DNA from: a virus
Reading direction: 5' to 3' (one strand)
Virus record (IMG/VR): IMGVR_UViG_3300035670_005628
Coordinates: 1 to 44,589 of that record
Length of the DNA stretch: 44,589 bases
The position numbers were made by a program, and so were the translations under genes. Below, in pieces: positions 14,656-22,388 of the stretch; the stretch's first letter is position 1; each line of letters opens with the position of its first letter. The notes below the pieces were generated by a model. The model was not told the DNA's origin and made no database searches. It was given only the letters and a program-made list of their open reading frames with translations.

Positions 14656-15747
14656 ATGCTTGCAGGCAACTCACAATCAAAAGTAAATATCACTACAAAA
14701 TGGGATGGCGCACCTGCCATTTTCTGTGGTATCAATCCAGAGAATGGTAAATTCTTTGTTGGTACTAAGTCAGTATTCAATAAGAGTGCTAAACTGAATT
14801 ATACAGAAAAAGATATTGACGAAAACCATCCTGCCGAAGGTTTGAATAAGAAACTGAAGTATGCTCTCGCATATTTACCAAAACTTGGTATCAAAGGTAT
14901 CTTACAAGGCGATATGATGTTCACCAAAGGCGATCTTAAAAAGGAGACGATAGATGGCGAACAGTACATTATATTCCAGCCAAATACTATTGTTTACGCT
15001 GTTCCTATTAACACTAAGTTGGCGCAGTCGATGATGGCCGCACAGATCGGTGTTGTGTTTCATACATCATACACCGGCCGCACCATGGAGGAAATGAAGG
15101 CCTCTTTCAATATTGATATTGGCCGTTTATCAACCACGAAAGATGTTTGGTTCCGTGATGCAACGTTTACTGATGCATCTGGTTCTGCCACATTTACCGA
15201 ACAAGAAACAAAAGTGATTACCAGTATTCTGTCTCAAGCTGGTTCTACATTTAAAACTATACCGTCTTTAGTATTGAATCGTATCGCAAACAGTGATACA
15301 CTATTGACTTATATTAAAACATTCAACAATTCAAAAGTGCGTGCTGGTGAAAAGATTCGTGATACAAGAGCACACACGATTGAATTGATCCGTTTTGTAG
15401 AGAATAAGTTAAATAAAGATATTGCAGACGCTAAGAAGTTAGAAACGAAACAGAAACGTGTTGCGGAAAAAACTGAAGTGATGCGTTTCTTTAGAAGTTA
15501 TTCATTAAATCTAAAACAGATTTTTGATTTGCAAAATCTAATTGTTGAAGCCAAGACAATGATAGTTCGCAAGTTGGAAACAGTTAAGTCTATTGGTACT
15601 TTTGTTAGAACGGATAGCGGATTTAGAATTACTGCACCGGAGGGGTTTGTTGCAGTTTCCAGAACAACTGGCGGCGCGGTAAAGTTAGTAGACCGTATGG
15701 AATTCTCGCAAACCAATTTTAATGCTGCAAAAAACTGGTCAAAATAA
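14656..15747 (+). CDS. DUF6267-type, nucleotidyltransferase/ligase-like protein (main part)
   Basis: This frame is open from 14569, and convincing homologous coding (HIEDEILNRG...) begins at 14578, but the first ATG is 14656, giving 363 residues. KWDGAPAIF at residues 15-23 resembles the K-x-D-G motif I of ATP-dependent ligases and capping enzymes; ILQGDMMF (about 82-89) fits a following acidic strand. I recall the family in T4-like cyanophages as DUF6267, function unproven. Starting at 14656 would delete about 26 conserved residues and there is no good ribosome-binding site, so the product may depend on the upstream fragment. A homing endonuclease gene lies on each side. Confidence 0.75.
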   Translation: MLAGNSQSKVNITTKWDGAPAIFCGINPENGKFFVGTKSVFNKSAKLNYTEKDIDENHPAEGLNKKLKYALAYLPKLGIKGILQGDMMFTKGDLKKETIDGEQYIIFQPNTIVYAVPINTKLAQSMMAAQIGVVFHTSYTGRTMEEMKASFNIDIGRLSTTKDVWFRDATFTDASGSATFTEQETKVITSILSQAGSTFKTIPSLVLNRIANSDTLLTYIKTFNNSKVRAGEKIRDTRAHTIELIRFVENKLNKDIADAKKLETKQKRVAEKTEVMRFFRSYSLNLKQIFDLQNLIVEAKTMIVRKLETVKSIGTFVRTDSGFRITAPEGFVAVSRTTGGAVKLVDRMEFSQTNFNAAKNWSK

Positions 15748-15768
15748 GTATCAACAGCAACAAAATAT

Positions 15769-15776
15769 ACTAAATA
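15769..15776 (+). promoter_or_regulatory. ACTAAATA late-promoter-like motif before HNH endonuclease
   Basis: ACTAAATA matches six of eight late-promoter bases. Transcription would start about 15781-15783, inside the left arm of the hairpin that follows. Confidence 0.45.
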
Positions 15777-15800
15777 CCTTTGTAGAAGTAGATACAAAGG
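15777..15800 (+). promoter_or_regulatory. Hairpin that hides the ribosome-binding site
   Basis: CCTTTGTA (15777-15784) pairs perfectly with TACAAAGG (15793-15800) around an eight-base loop. The right arm contains the AAAGG ribosome-binding site, seven bases before the ATG at 15808. In read-through transcripts the site would be paired; a transcript starting from the adjacent late-type motif would lack most of the left arm. Confidence 0.6.
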
Positions 15801-15807
15801 ATAAAAA

Positions 15808-16413
15808 ATGTTTAATGATAGTAAATACGCAAAATGGTATTTTTCAATTTGTTCTAAAAATTATGCGGGAATAACTGAAAGACACCACATTATTCCTAAA
15901 AGTTTAGGTGGAACAGACGATGAAGAAAACTTAGTTTCATTATCTCCAAAAGCACATTTCATATGTCATTGGTTGTTAACAAAAATGATGGTAGACAAAA
16001 AACATAAAGAAAAAATGTATTATGCTTTTAATTTTATGTTATTGAAACCAAAAGATTTAAAAGAAAAAAGATATTATCCTTGTTCCAGAGTTTATGATAT
16101 TGCTAAAAAATATTTTCAGTTAAATAATCCTAACAATCACGACAATGTTAGAAAAAAAATATCTGATGCGAGAAAAAGAGCTTGGAAAAATCCTTCTCAA
16201 TCAATGATTGAAGGAATAGAAAAAATGAGACAATCTAAAATAGGAAAAGAACCTTCAAATAAAGGTAAAAAAGGATTGTTCAAAGCTTCAAATGAAACGA
16301 AAGAATTATTAAGTAAACAGAGAACAGGAAGAAAATGGTTTACTGATGAAAAAAATTCTTATTTTATACACCCAAAAGATGCTAAACCAAATTATAGATT
16401 AGGAAGAAAATAA
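15808..16413 (+). CDS. HNH homing endonuclease
   Basis: A 201-residue HNH-family endonuclease. The nuclease motif is ERHHIIPKSLGGTDDEENL followed by LSPKAHFICHWLL, giving the H-H...N...H pattern near residues 24-55. The C-terminal part is Lys/Arg-rich with helix-turn and NUMOD-like stretches (NVRKKISDARKRAWKNPSQS, SNETKELLSKQRTG), probably DNA binding. Like the GIY-YIG gene it is very AT-rich, a sign of transfer. Its stop overlaps the next ATG by one base, so it seems inserted precisely before that gene. Expression is probably late and controlled by the leader hairpin. Confidence 0.88.
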   Translation: MFNDSKYAKWYFSICSKNYAGITERHHIIPKSLGGTDDEENLVSLSPKAHFICHWLLTKMMVDKKHKEKMYYAFNFMLLKPKDLKEKRYYPCSRVYDIAKKYFQLNNPNNHDNVRKKISDARKRAWKNPSQSMIEGIEKMRQSKIGKEPSNKGKKGLFKASNETKELLSKQRTGRKWFTDEKNSYFIHPKDAKPNYRLGRK

Positions 16414-16691
16414 TGGCTTATGATATCAGTAAAATTCTAGAAGAATATGGTGAAGATGATTTCGGTTTCTCGGCTGTATCTGAAGAAGAATACAATGCTG
16501 TCATTACTGAAAAAGTAGATACAGTTGAAGAGTATAAAGCGAGATTGGAACAATTAGAAAAATTGGTTTTGCCATTCTTCACTAAACTACTGAAAACTTC
16601 TGACAAAGAGTATATCTATTGGCCAAATCGTAAATCTTTAGTTGAGGCACAAATCCAGAAAATTCTGGCTTTAACAAGGGAAAACGTATAA
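16413..16691 (+). CDS. Conserved T4-like cyanophage-type small protein
   Basis: A 92-residue acidic helical protein starting MAYDISKILEEYGEDDFGFS, with a coiled-coil-like middle (VEEYKARLEQLEKLVLPFFT) and IYWPNRKSLVEAQIQKILAL at the end. I recall closely similar proteins in T4-like cyanophages, function unknown; the predicted helical pair could bind a partner protein. It follows the HNH gene with a one-base overlap. Confidence 0.78.
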   Translation: MAYDISKILEEYGEDDFGFSAVSEEEYNAVITEKVDTVEEYKARLEQLEKLVLPFFTKLLKTSDKEYIYWPNRKSLVEAQIQKILALTRENV

Positions 16692-16698
16692 GTATATT
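16671..16698 (+). promoter_or_regulatory. Possible promoter for the sugar/glycan operon
   Basis: TTAACA (16671-16676) and TATATT (16693-16698) with a 16-base spacer lie just before the first glycosyltransferase gene. The -35 box overlaps the end of the previous gene. A TATAAT at 16698-16703 is also present but is spaced too far from the -35 box. Confidence 0.35.
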
Positions 16699-16713
16699 AT
16701 AATTGGAGTTATT

Positions 16714-17553
16714 ATGGAAAAAGTTGATTTAATTATTGGTTGTACCACAAACTATGATTGGCCCAAACTAAAGTATTGGGTCAACTCTATCAATAAGTCA
16801 GGTTTTAAAGGTGACAAGATGCTTGTCATGATGAACGCTGACGCACAAACAGTTCAAGAAGTTAAGAATGCCGGCTTCGGTATTATTGGCTTTGGTAATG
16901 ATGATAAAGGCAATTTAGTCTATTCATCTAAGATGATGGTTCACGTTGAACGATTCATTCACATCTATAACTATATCAATCCAGAAAGACATCGTTACGT
17001 TATTACAACAGATGTCAAAGATGTGGTCTTTCAAAAAAATCCATTTGAGTTCCTAGAAAATAATCTAGGCGATAAAAATCTAGTCTTTGCATCGGAAAGT
17101 ATTCGTTACAAAGATGAACCGTGGGGCAATGAGAACCTCATGCAGACTTTTGGCCGTTTTGTTTACGACCGATTTAAAGACAATGAGATTTATAATGTTG
17201 GTGTTCTAGGTGGTAAAGCTGAAGCGATGAAAGATTTGTGTTTGAATATCTTTGTCTCTTGTCTAAACAAACCAATTTCAATTTGTGACCAATCCACATT
17301 TAATTTTCTGATCTCACAACAACCATATAAAGACACATCTCTCTATATGAAATCGGAAGATGGTTGGGCATGCCAACTTGGCACTACTGCCGATCCACAA
17401 AAGATTGACGCATTTAAACCTTTCTTATTAGAAGAATCTCCAAAAATGAGTAAAGGTATCGTACAAACATCCACAGGAAAAGAATATTATATTGTACACC
17501 AGTATGATCGTATTCCTGTTTGGAAAAGATTAATTGAATCAAGGTTCGCATGA
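16714..17553 (+). CDS. GT-A-type glycosyltransferase-like protein
   Basis: A 279-residue protein with a nucleotide-sugar-type Rossmann start (VDLIIGCTTNYDWPKLKYW) and RYVITTDVKDVVFQKNPFEF near residues 92-111, where D-V-K-D takes the place of the DxD metal site of GT-A enzymes. NVGVLGGKAEAMKDL and CDQSTFNFLI fit the acceptor half. The sugar and acceptor are unknown. It is the first gene of a seven-gene unit with overlapping starts and stops, has a TTGGAG ribosome-binding site, and overlaps the next gene by four bases. Confidence 0.75.
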   Translation: MEKVDLIIGCTTNYDWPKLKYWVNSINKSGFKGDKMLVMMNADAQTVQEVKNAGFGIIGFGNDDKGNLVYSSKMMVHVERFIHIYNYINPERHRYVITTDVKDVVFQKNPFEFLENNLGDKNLVFASESIRYKDEPWGNENLMQTFGRFVYDRFKDNEIYNVGVLGGKAEAMKDLCLNIFVSCLNKPISICDQSTFNFLISQQPYKDTSLYMKSEDGWACQLGTTADPQKIDAFKPFLLEESPKMSKGIVQTSTGKEYYIVHQYDRIPVWKRLIESRFA

Positions 17554-18512
17554 AGAAACGTATAATGTATGTGGTGCATCGATATGCACCTTATCCTGGT
17601 GGTTCTGAGAACTATGTTCGTGATATGGCTGAAGAAACTCTCAGTCGTGGCCATGAAGTGTGGGTATTTGCAGGTGAACACAAAGGCGATTTAAACGGTG
17701 TCAAAGTAACTGGTGATGGCAAAATCTTCAGTGAAAAATTTGATTTGATTGTTGTCCATGGTGGTGATGTTGGTCTGCAAGATGCAGTTCTACGTCATTC
17801 ACATGTCATTCAATCGCCAATGGTTTTCATGTTGATTATTCCATCTGAGAGTGAAACATATAAGTTTGCCATGCAGCACGTTAAGTATATTGGTTGTTCA
17901 ACAAAAGAAGATTGGGCATTTGTTAAAGAAAAGAAACTATTACACAAATCACGTAGAATCATTCATGGCATTGATGAAAAGATTTCTGTCGGCATGCCAG
18001 GTTTTCGTGAGAAGTATGGCATCAAAACTGAGTTGATGTTTCTTTCTTGTGGTGGTTATTGGCCAAATAAAGCCATGCACGAATTAGTAGATGTATTCAA
18101 TAAAGTTGGTCGTTACGACATTACTCTTGTATTGACTGGTTATGACAATCGACACAATTTAATTCCTCAAGAATCCGAATATGTAAAACCATTAATGATT
18201 GATGGTCGTGAAGATGTTATGTCTGCCATTCATGAAGCCGATCTTTATATCATGCACTCACATAGAGAAGGTTTTGGTTTAGTACTACTAGAATCCATGT
18301 TAAATAAAACTCCATGGGCAGCCAGAAATATTGCTGGTGCAAGATTGATGAGTGATTATGGATTTGCATATGATAATGATGAACAATTATTAAAGTATAT
18401 GAAAGAATTTAAATCTCTCAAAGGCACAATGAGAATTGATAATGCATATGAATATCTCATTCACAATCATTTGATTAGACATACTGTTGATGATATTTTG
18501 GAGTTAGCATGA
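17550..18512 (+). CDS. GT4-like (GT-B fold) glycosyltransferase
   Basis: A 320-residue retaining-type glycosyltransferase of the GT4 kind. The N-terminus has RYAPYPGGSENYVRDMAEE, the usual acceptor-side glycine-rich start, and the C-terminal half has ADLYIMHSHREGFGLVLLES near residues 231-250, containing the E-x7-E signature that binds the nucleotide sugar. FLSCGGYWPNKAMHELV marks the domain junction. It is shorter than most GT4 enzymes (350-400). Acts on an unknown acceptor in the cytoplasm of the infected cell, probably with the neighbouring transferases. Confidence 0.88.
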   Translation: MKKRIMYVVHRYAPYPGGSENYVRDMAEETLSRGHEVWVFAGEHKGDLNGVKVTGDGKIFSEKFDLIVVHGGDVGLQDAVLRHSHVIQSPMVFMLIIPSESETYKFAMQHVKYIGCSTKEDWAFVKEKKLLHKSRRIIHGIDEKISVGMPGFREKYGIKTELMFLSCGGYWPNKAMHELVDVFNKVGRYDITLVLTGYDNRHNLIPQESEYVKPLMIDGREDVMSAIHEADLYIMHSHREGFGLVLLESMLNKTPWAARNIAGARLMSDYGFAYDNDEQLLKYMKEFKSLKGTMRIDNAYEYLIHNHLIRHTVDDILELA

Positions 18513-19144
18513 ACTTTACTTTTGGTATTGTTACACTATATGAAAATCTAGAACAAATAAAAGAAGTTGTTTCCTCAATTCGCAATTTAAGAATTAAAAA
18601 TTATGAGATTTTAATTATTGGTGATGGTGTTAATGAATCTAATTTCAAAGAATCTGTTGATGTAAAAAAGATAAAATTTGATGAGACAGTAAAGCAAGGT
18701 TGGATTACAAGAAAGAAAAACGTTCTTGTGGATTCAGCTAAATATGATAATGTTGTCGTGATGCATGACTATTATCTATTTGATAATTTTTGGTATAAAA
18801 ATTTTTTAGAATTTGGTGATGATTGGGATGTTTGTAGTAATGCACAGTTATTGATTAACAATAAAAGACATTTTACAGATTGGGTTATTTGGGATTCACC
18901 TGTGTTTCCAAGATACTCAGCCATTCCATATCATGATTGGTCTCAAACGAGATTCATGTATCAATCTGGTGGATACATGATCGTCAAAAAAGATTTCTAT
19001 AAAAAGTTTCCAATGAACGAAGACATGACTTGGGGTTCAGCCGAAGATGTTGAGTGGTCTTTGCGTATGCGTACAAGTGCAAACTGGAAATGTAATGGTA
19101 AATCAATTGTAAAACATAATAAGGTACACCGTGATGCAAAATAA
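18509..19144 (+). CDS. GT2-like glycosyltransferase
   Basis: A 211-residue GT-A-fold enzyme of the GT2 kind: FTFGIVTLYENLEQIKEVV at the start, YEILIIGDGVNES, VVVMHDYYLFDNFW in the metal-binding position, and WGSAEDVEWSLRMR (about 174-187), the ED-containing acceptor/catalytic-base motif. It lacks a membrane anchor. It is coupled by ATGA to the gene before and overlaps the HAD fusion gene after it by 11 bases. Confidence 0.82.
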   Translation: MNFTFGIVTLYENLEQIKEVVSSIRNLRIKNYEILIIGDGVNESNFKESVDVKKIKFDETVKQGWITRKKNVLVDSAKYDNVVVMHDYYLFDNFWYKNFLEFGDDWDVCSNAQLLINNKRHFTDWVIWDSPVFPRYSAIPYHDWSQTRFMYQSGGYMIVKKDFYKKFPMNEDMTWGSAEDVEWSLRMRTSANWKCNGKSIVKHNKVHRDAK

Positions 19145-20507
19145 ATTAGTTATCTTTGATTTGGATGGCGTTCTCATTGATTCCAGAGAACTTCATTATC
19201 ATGCACTCAATGATGCTCTTGCAAAAGTAGACCAAGAGTTTGTCATTAGTCGTGAAGAACATTTGAGTACATATGATGGTTTGAATACCACACGTAAACT
19301 TGAAATGTTATCTGAAAGAAAAGGTCTCGATCGCAAATATTTCGACCAAGTATGGAAAGATAAACAGACAGAAACATTTAAACTACTGCGTGAACTGCCA
19401 AGAAATCATACGGCAGTTTATATCATATCACAATTAAAGTTGCACGGTTGGAAAATTGCTGTTGCAAGTAATTCAATCCGTGAATCGGTTCGTATTGCTC
19501 TTAATGCAATCGGCATTCTTGGTGATGTAGATTATATCGTTTCTAATGAAGATGTGAAAAGACCAAAACCATTTCCTGAAATGTATTGGCAATGTATGAC
19601 TGCTTTGAATGTATTACCAAAAAATACTATCATTGTAGAAGACAGTCACATTGGCCGGCAAGGTGCGATTGACTCTGGTGGTACTTTGTATCCGGTAGAA
19701 GATTCTAAAGATTTAAATGCTCTTCGTTTCATGGAAAGAATTGAAGAATTTGAACGTGAACACAAAGAAGTTGTAATTCCGTGGAGAGATAAGAAATTGA
19801 ATGTGTTGATTCCTATGGCTGGTGCTGGTTCTAGATTTGCCCAAGCAGGTTATACTTTTCCAAAACCACTTATTGAAGTTCGTGGTAAACCAATGATTCA
19901 AGTTGTTGTTGAGAATCTGAATATTGAAGCTAACTACATTTACATCGTACAGAAAGAACACTACGAAAAGTATAATCTAAATTATCTTCTAAGTCTCATC
20001 ACACCAGGATGCAAGATTGTGCAAGTCGATGGTCTGACAGAAGGTGCTGCATGTACTACACTTCTCGCAAAAGAATTTATTAACAACGATGCACCACTTG
20101 TCATGGCAAACTCTGACCAGTTTGTTGAATGGAATTCTAATGAGTGTATGTACGCTTTCAGCGCAGACGATATTGATGGTGGTATTTTAACATTTAAGGC
20201 CACACATCCAAAATGGTCATATGCTAAACTAGACGAACATGGTTTCGTATCAGAAGTTGCAGAAAAGAAACCAATTTCAGATAATGCAACAGTAGGCATT
20301 TACTATTGGAAACATGGTTCTGATTATGTCAAATATGCTGAACAGATGATTGCAAAGAACATTCGCACCAATAATGAATTCTATGTTTGTCCAGTATTCA
20401 ACGAAGCCATTGGTGATGGTAAGAAGATTCGTGTAAAAGAAATTCAGAAAATGTGGGGTATTGGTACTCCAGAAGATTTAAACTATTTCTTGGAGAACCA
20501 TAAATGA
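19134..20507 (+). CDS. HAD phosphatase fused to sugar nucleotidyltransferase
   Basis: A 457-residue two-domain enzyme. The N-terminal HAD phosphohydrolase (about 1-195) has DLDGVLIDS (D9, D11), SNSIRESV (motif II), KRPKPFPEMY (motif III lysine) and IIVEDSHIG (motif IV). The C-terminal half (about 220-457) is a sugar-phosphate nucleotidyltransferase: LIPMAGAGSRF followed by GYTFPKPLIEVRGKPM, and MANSDQFVEW for the metal site. Together they could remove one phosphate from a sugar and then activate another as an NDP-sugar for the adjacent transferases. The ATG at 19134 follows an AAGG site; GTG 19131 is in frame but less likely. Confidence 0.9.
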   Translation: MQNKLVIFDLDGVLIDSRELHYHALNDALAKVDQEFVISREEHLSTYDGLNTTRKLEMLSERKGLDRKYFDQVWKDKQTETFKLLRELPRNHTAVYIISQLKLHGWKIAVASNSIRESVRIALNAIGILGDVDYIVSNEDVKRPKPFPEMYWQCMTALNVLPKNTIIVEDSHIGRQGAIDSGGTLYPVEDSKDLNALRFMERIEEFEREHKEVVIPWRDKKLNVLIPMAGAGSRFAQAGYTFPKPLIEVRGKPMIQVVVENLNIEANYIYIVQKEHYEKYNLNYLLSLITPGCKIVQVDGLTEGAACTTLLAKEFINNDAPLVMANSDQFVEWNSNECMYAFSADDIDGGILTFKATHPKWSYAKLDEHGFVSEVAEKKPISDNATVGIYYWKHGSDYVKYAEQMIAKNIRTNNEFYVCPVFNEAIGDGKKIRVKEIQKMWGIGTPEDLNYFLENHK

Positions 20508-21229
20508 AAACAGCAGTAATTCTCACAGGCCATCTAAGATGTTGGAAACAAGTATTTCCAAATTTCAAAGAGAAAGTAATTGATCGATATAATCCAGACA
20601 TTTACATTCACACATGGGATGATGAAGCATATTGGATTCCTGGTGATAAACAAAATGAAACTGGTATCTTTGAAGGTGCACCAGAGATTTTAGATCAAGA
20701 AGTTATTGATACTTACAAACCACTGTACTATGTGAAAGAATATTGGAAAGATTTCAACAAACACTTTGAACATTGCGGCACATACTTTAAAAACTTTGCA
20801 CATAGACCAAAGAATATTCTTTCAATGTATTATAAGTTACATCAAGGCGTTTCATTGATGGAAAAACATATCGCACAATTGCAAAACAATTATGACATGG
20901 TAATTCGTATGCGGCCAGATATGGTGTTCAATGAAGATTTGCCTGATTTTGAATTGAATACGTTTTATACTATTGCACATCGTAATCATCTTGGCCAAGG
21001 CACCGGCGATTTGATGCAAGTTGGTAATGTAGCGCAAATGATGTTCTTCTCTAAGATCATTTGTTTCATTGCACCACTATATGCACAAACAAATCTTTTA
21101 TGCCCACATGTGATTACATCGCAACATATTAAAAATTTAGGTTTTCCTTGGAAAGAATTTAATGTTAACAAGACATTAATGCACACACCAAAGGGACCTT
21201 ATGTAGAAATGGATAAACAAAATGCTTGA
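20504..21229 (+). CDS. Glycosyltransferase-like protein of unknown family
   Basis: A 241-residue protein opening MKTAVILTGHLRCWKQVFPN, then DIYIHTWDDEAYW and MVIRMRPDMVF (about 132-142). The pattern of an N-terminal GHLR and a central R-x-R-PD is recalled from small bacterial and phage polysaccharide proteins of glycosyltransferase type. The substrate cannot be given. It is coupled to the HAD fusion gene by ATGA and overlaps the methyltransferase by eight bases. Confidence 0.7.
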   Translation: MKTAVILTGHLRCWKQVFPNFKEKVIDRYNPDIYIHTWDDEAYWIPGDKQNETGIFEGAPEILDQEVIDTYKPLYYVKEYWKDFNKHFEHCGTYFKNFAHRPKNILSMYYKLHQGVSLMEKHIAQLQNNYDMVIRMRPDMVFNEDLPDFELNTFYTIAHRNHLGQGTGDLMQVGNVAQMMFFSKIICFIAPLYAQTNLLCPHVITSQHIKNLGFPWKEFNVNKTLMHTPKGPYVEMDKQNA

Positions 21230-21896
21230 AGAAATTTTAAAATTTAATGATGGTCCTGTAGGATATGAACGTAGTGGCCGTGGCCATATTAAGATGAAAA
21301 GTCATGCAGTACCTTATAGCATCATGCAGGCCGAATGGGACTTCTTACACAATATTGTGGTCGAGAATAATTTGCAAAGAGGCTTCGAACTTGCTACTGC
21401 ATTTGGCATTTCTGGTTCGGCTATTGGCACCGCATTTAAGAAAACTGGCGGCAAGTTTGTAACTATGGATGCATATGTTGAAGAGAAGTATAATAATGCA
21501 GGTAAATACGAACACTTTGAAAAAGAAGTTTATGATAAGTCCGATGGTTATAAAAGTGTAAAGTATCTTGTCGAGAAATTTGGCTTGCAAGACACCATGT
21601 TTCCAGAGATTGGTTGGTCACCAGATGATGTTGGTGATATCATCGGTAAACATTTTACAGAGAAGTTAGACTTCGTATTCTTAGATGCTGGCCATTTTGA
21701 AGGACAGATGATTAAAGATATTGATGCAATTAAACCACATTTGGCTGAAAAATTTGTATTTGTTTTTCACGACATTTATCCTTGGAGTTGTACACAAAAA
21801 GTACACGAACATGTGAAGAAAGTTTTTGGTAAAAGTATTGTTGTTGAACTTCCTTATCCACAAGGTGAGAATATGGGAGTGATTAAGAACCTATGA
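21222..21896 (+). CDS. Class I SAM-dependent methyltransferase
   Basis: A 224-residue Rossmann-fold methyltransferase of the Methyltransf_24 kind. FELATAFGISGSAIGTAF (near residues 55-72) is the SAM-binding motif I, KFVTMDAY is the following acidic strand and FVFLDAGHFEGQMIKDIDAI corresponds to motif IV. VFHDIYPWS follows. In a glycan operon it may methylate a sugar or close a chain, but a protein or small-molecule substrate is equally possible. Confidence 0.85.
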   Translation: MLEEILKFNDGPVGYERSGRGHIKMKSHAVPYSIMQAEWDFLHNIVVENNLQRGFELATAFGISGSAIGTAFKKTGGKFVTMDAYVEEKYNNAGKYEHFEKEVYDKSDGYKSVKYLVEKFGLQDTMFPEIGWSPDDVGDIIGKHFTEKLDFVFLDAGHFEGQMIKDIDAIKPHLAEKFVFVFHDIYPWSCTQKVHEHVKKVFGKSIVVELPYPQGENMGVIKNL

Positions 21897-22360
21897 TTTT
21901 AATATCGCACAGAGGAAATTTGGATGGGCCAGATCCATCTATTGAAAACAAACCAGAAAGAATTGACGAACTCATCTCTAAAGATATTCCTATTGAGGTC
22001 GATGTTCGTTGGCACAACAACGGTTTTTATCTTGGCCATGATGAACCACAATATCCAGTTGCAACATCGTATTTGCTAGAAAGAAAAGACTGGTTATGGG
22101 TGCATTGTAAAGACCACGAAGCATTCAATCAGATTCTAAAAATCAAGAAATTCAATTCATTTTGGCACCAGGAAGATGACTACACATTGACCACTTTTGG
22201 TTATACTTGGGCTTATCCAGGTAAAGAATCTGTTGGTTCTCTATGCATCACCGTAATGCCAGAAAGACACTGGAAACCAGAAGAAACCTTGAAGAAATTG
22301 TTCTTCGGTATCTGCACAGACTTTGTGACGGAATACCAAAGTATTATAAATAACAAGTAA
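21893..22360 (+). CDS. Glycerophosphodiester phosphodiesterase-like protein
   Basis: A 155-residue protein with the GDPD/PLC-like TIM-barrel signature at its N-terminus: ISHRGN (H6, R7), IEVDVRWHNNGFYLGHDEP with the E-x-D metal ligands and the second catalytic histidine. It is only about two thirds the usual length (about 240), so the barrel may be minimal or incomplete. It could cleave glycerophosphodiesters, for example in teichoic-type or lipid-linked sugars. It is the last gene of the sugar operon and overlaps the methyltransferase by ATGA; a late promoter for the next gene lies within its end. Confidence 0.75.
   Translation: MILISHRGNLDGPDPSIENKPERIDELISKDIPIEVDVRWHNNGFYLGHDEPQYPVATSYLLERKDWLWVHCKDHEAFNQILKIKKFNSFWHQEDDYTLTTFGYTWAYPGKESVGSLCITVMPERHWKPEETLKKLFFGICTDFVTEYQSIINNK
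22345..22352 (+). promoter_or_regulatory. Exact T4-type late promoter TATAAATA
   Basis: TATAAATA matches the T4 late consensus exactly and lies at the very end of the sugar operon, 36 bases before the next ATG. It probably starts the late virion/packaged-protein block. Confidence 0.75.
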
Positions 22361-22388
22361 AATTAAACTGCTGTAGAGGCGGGAGAAC

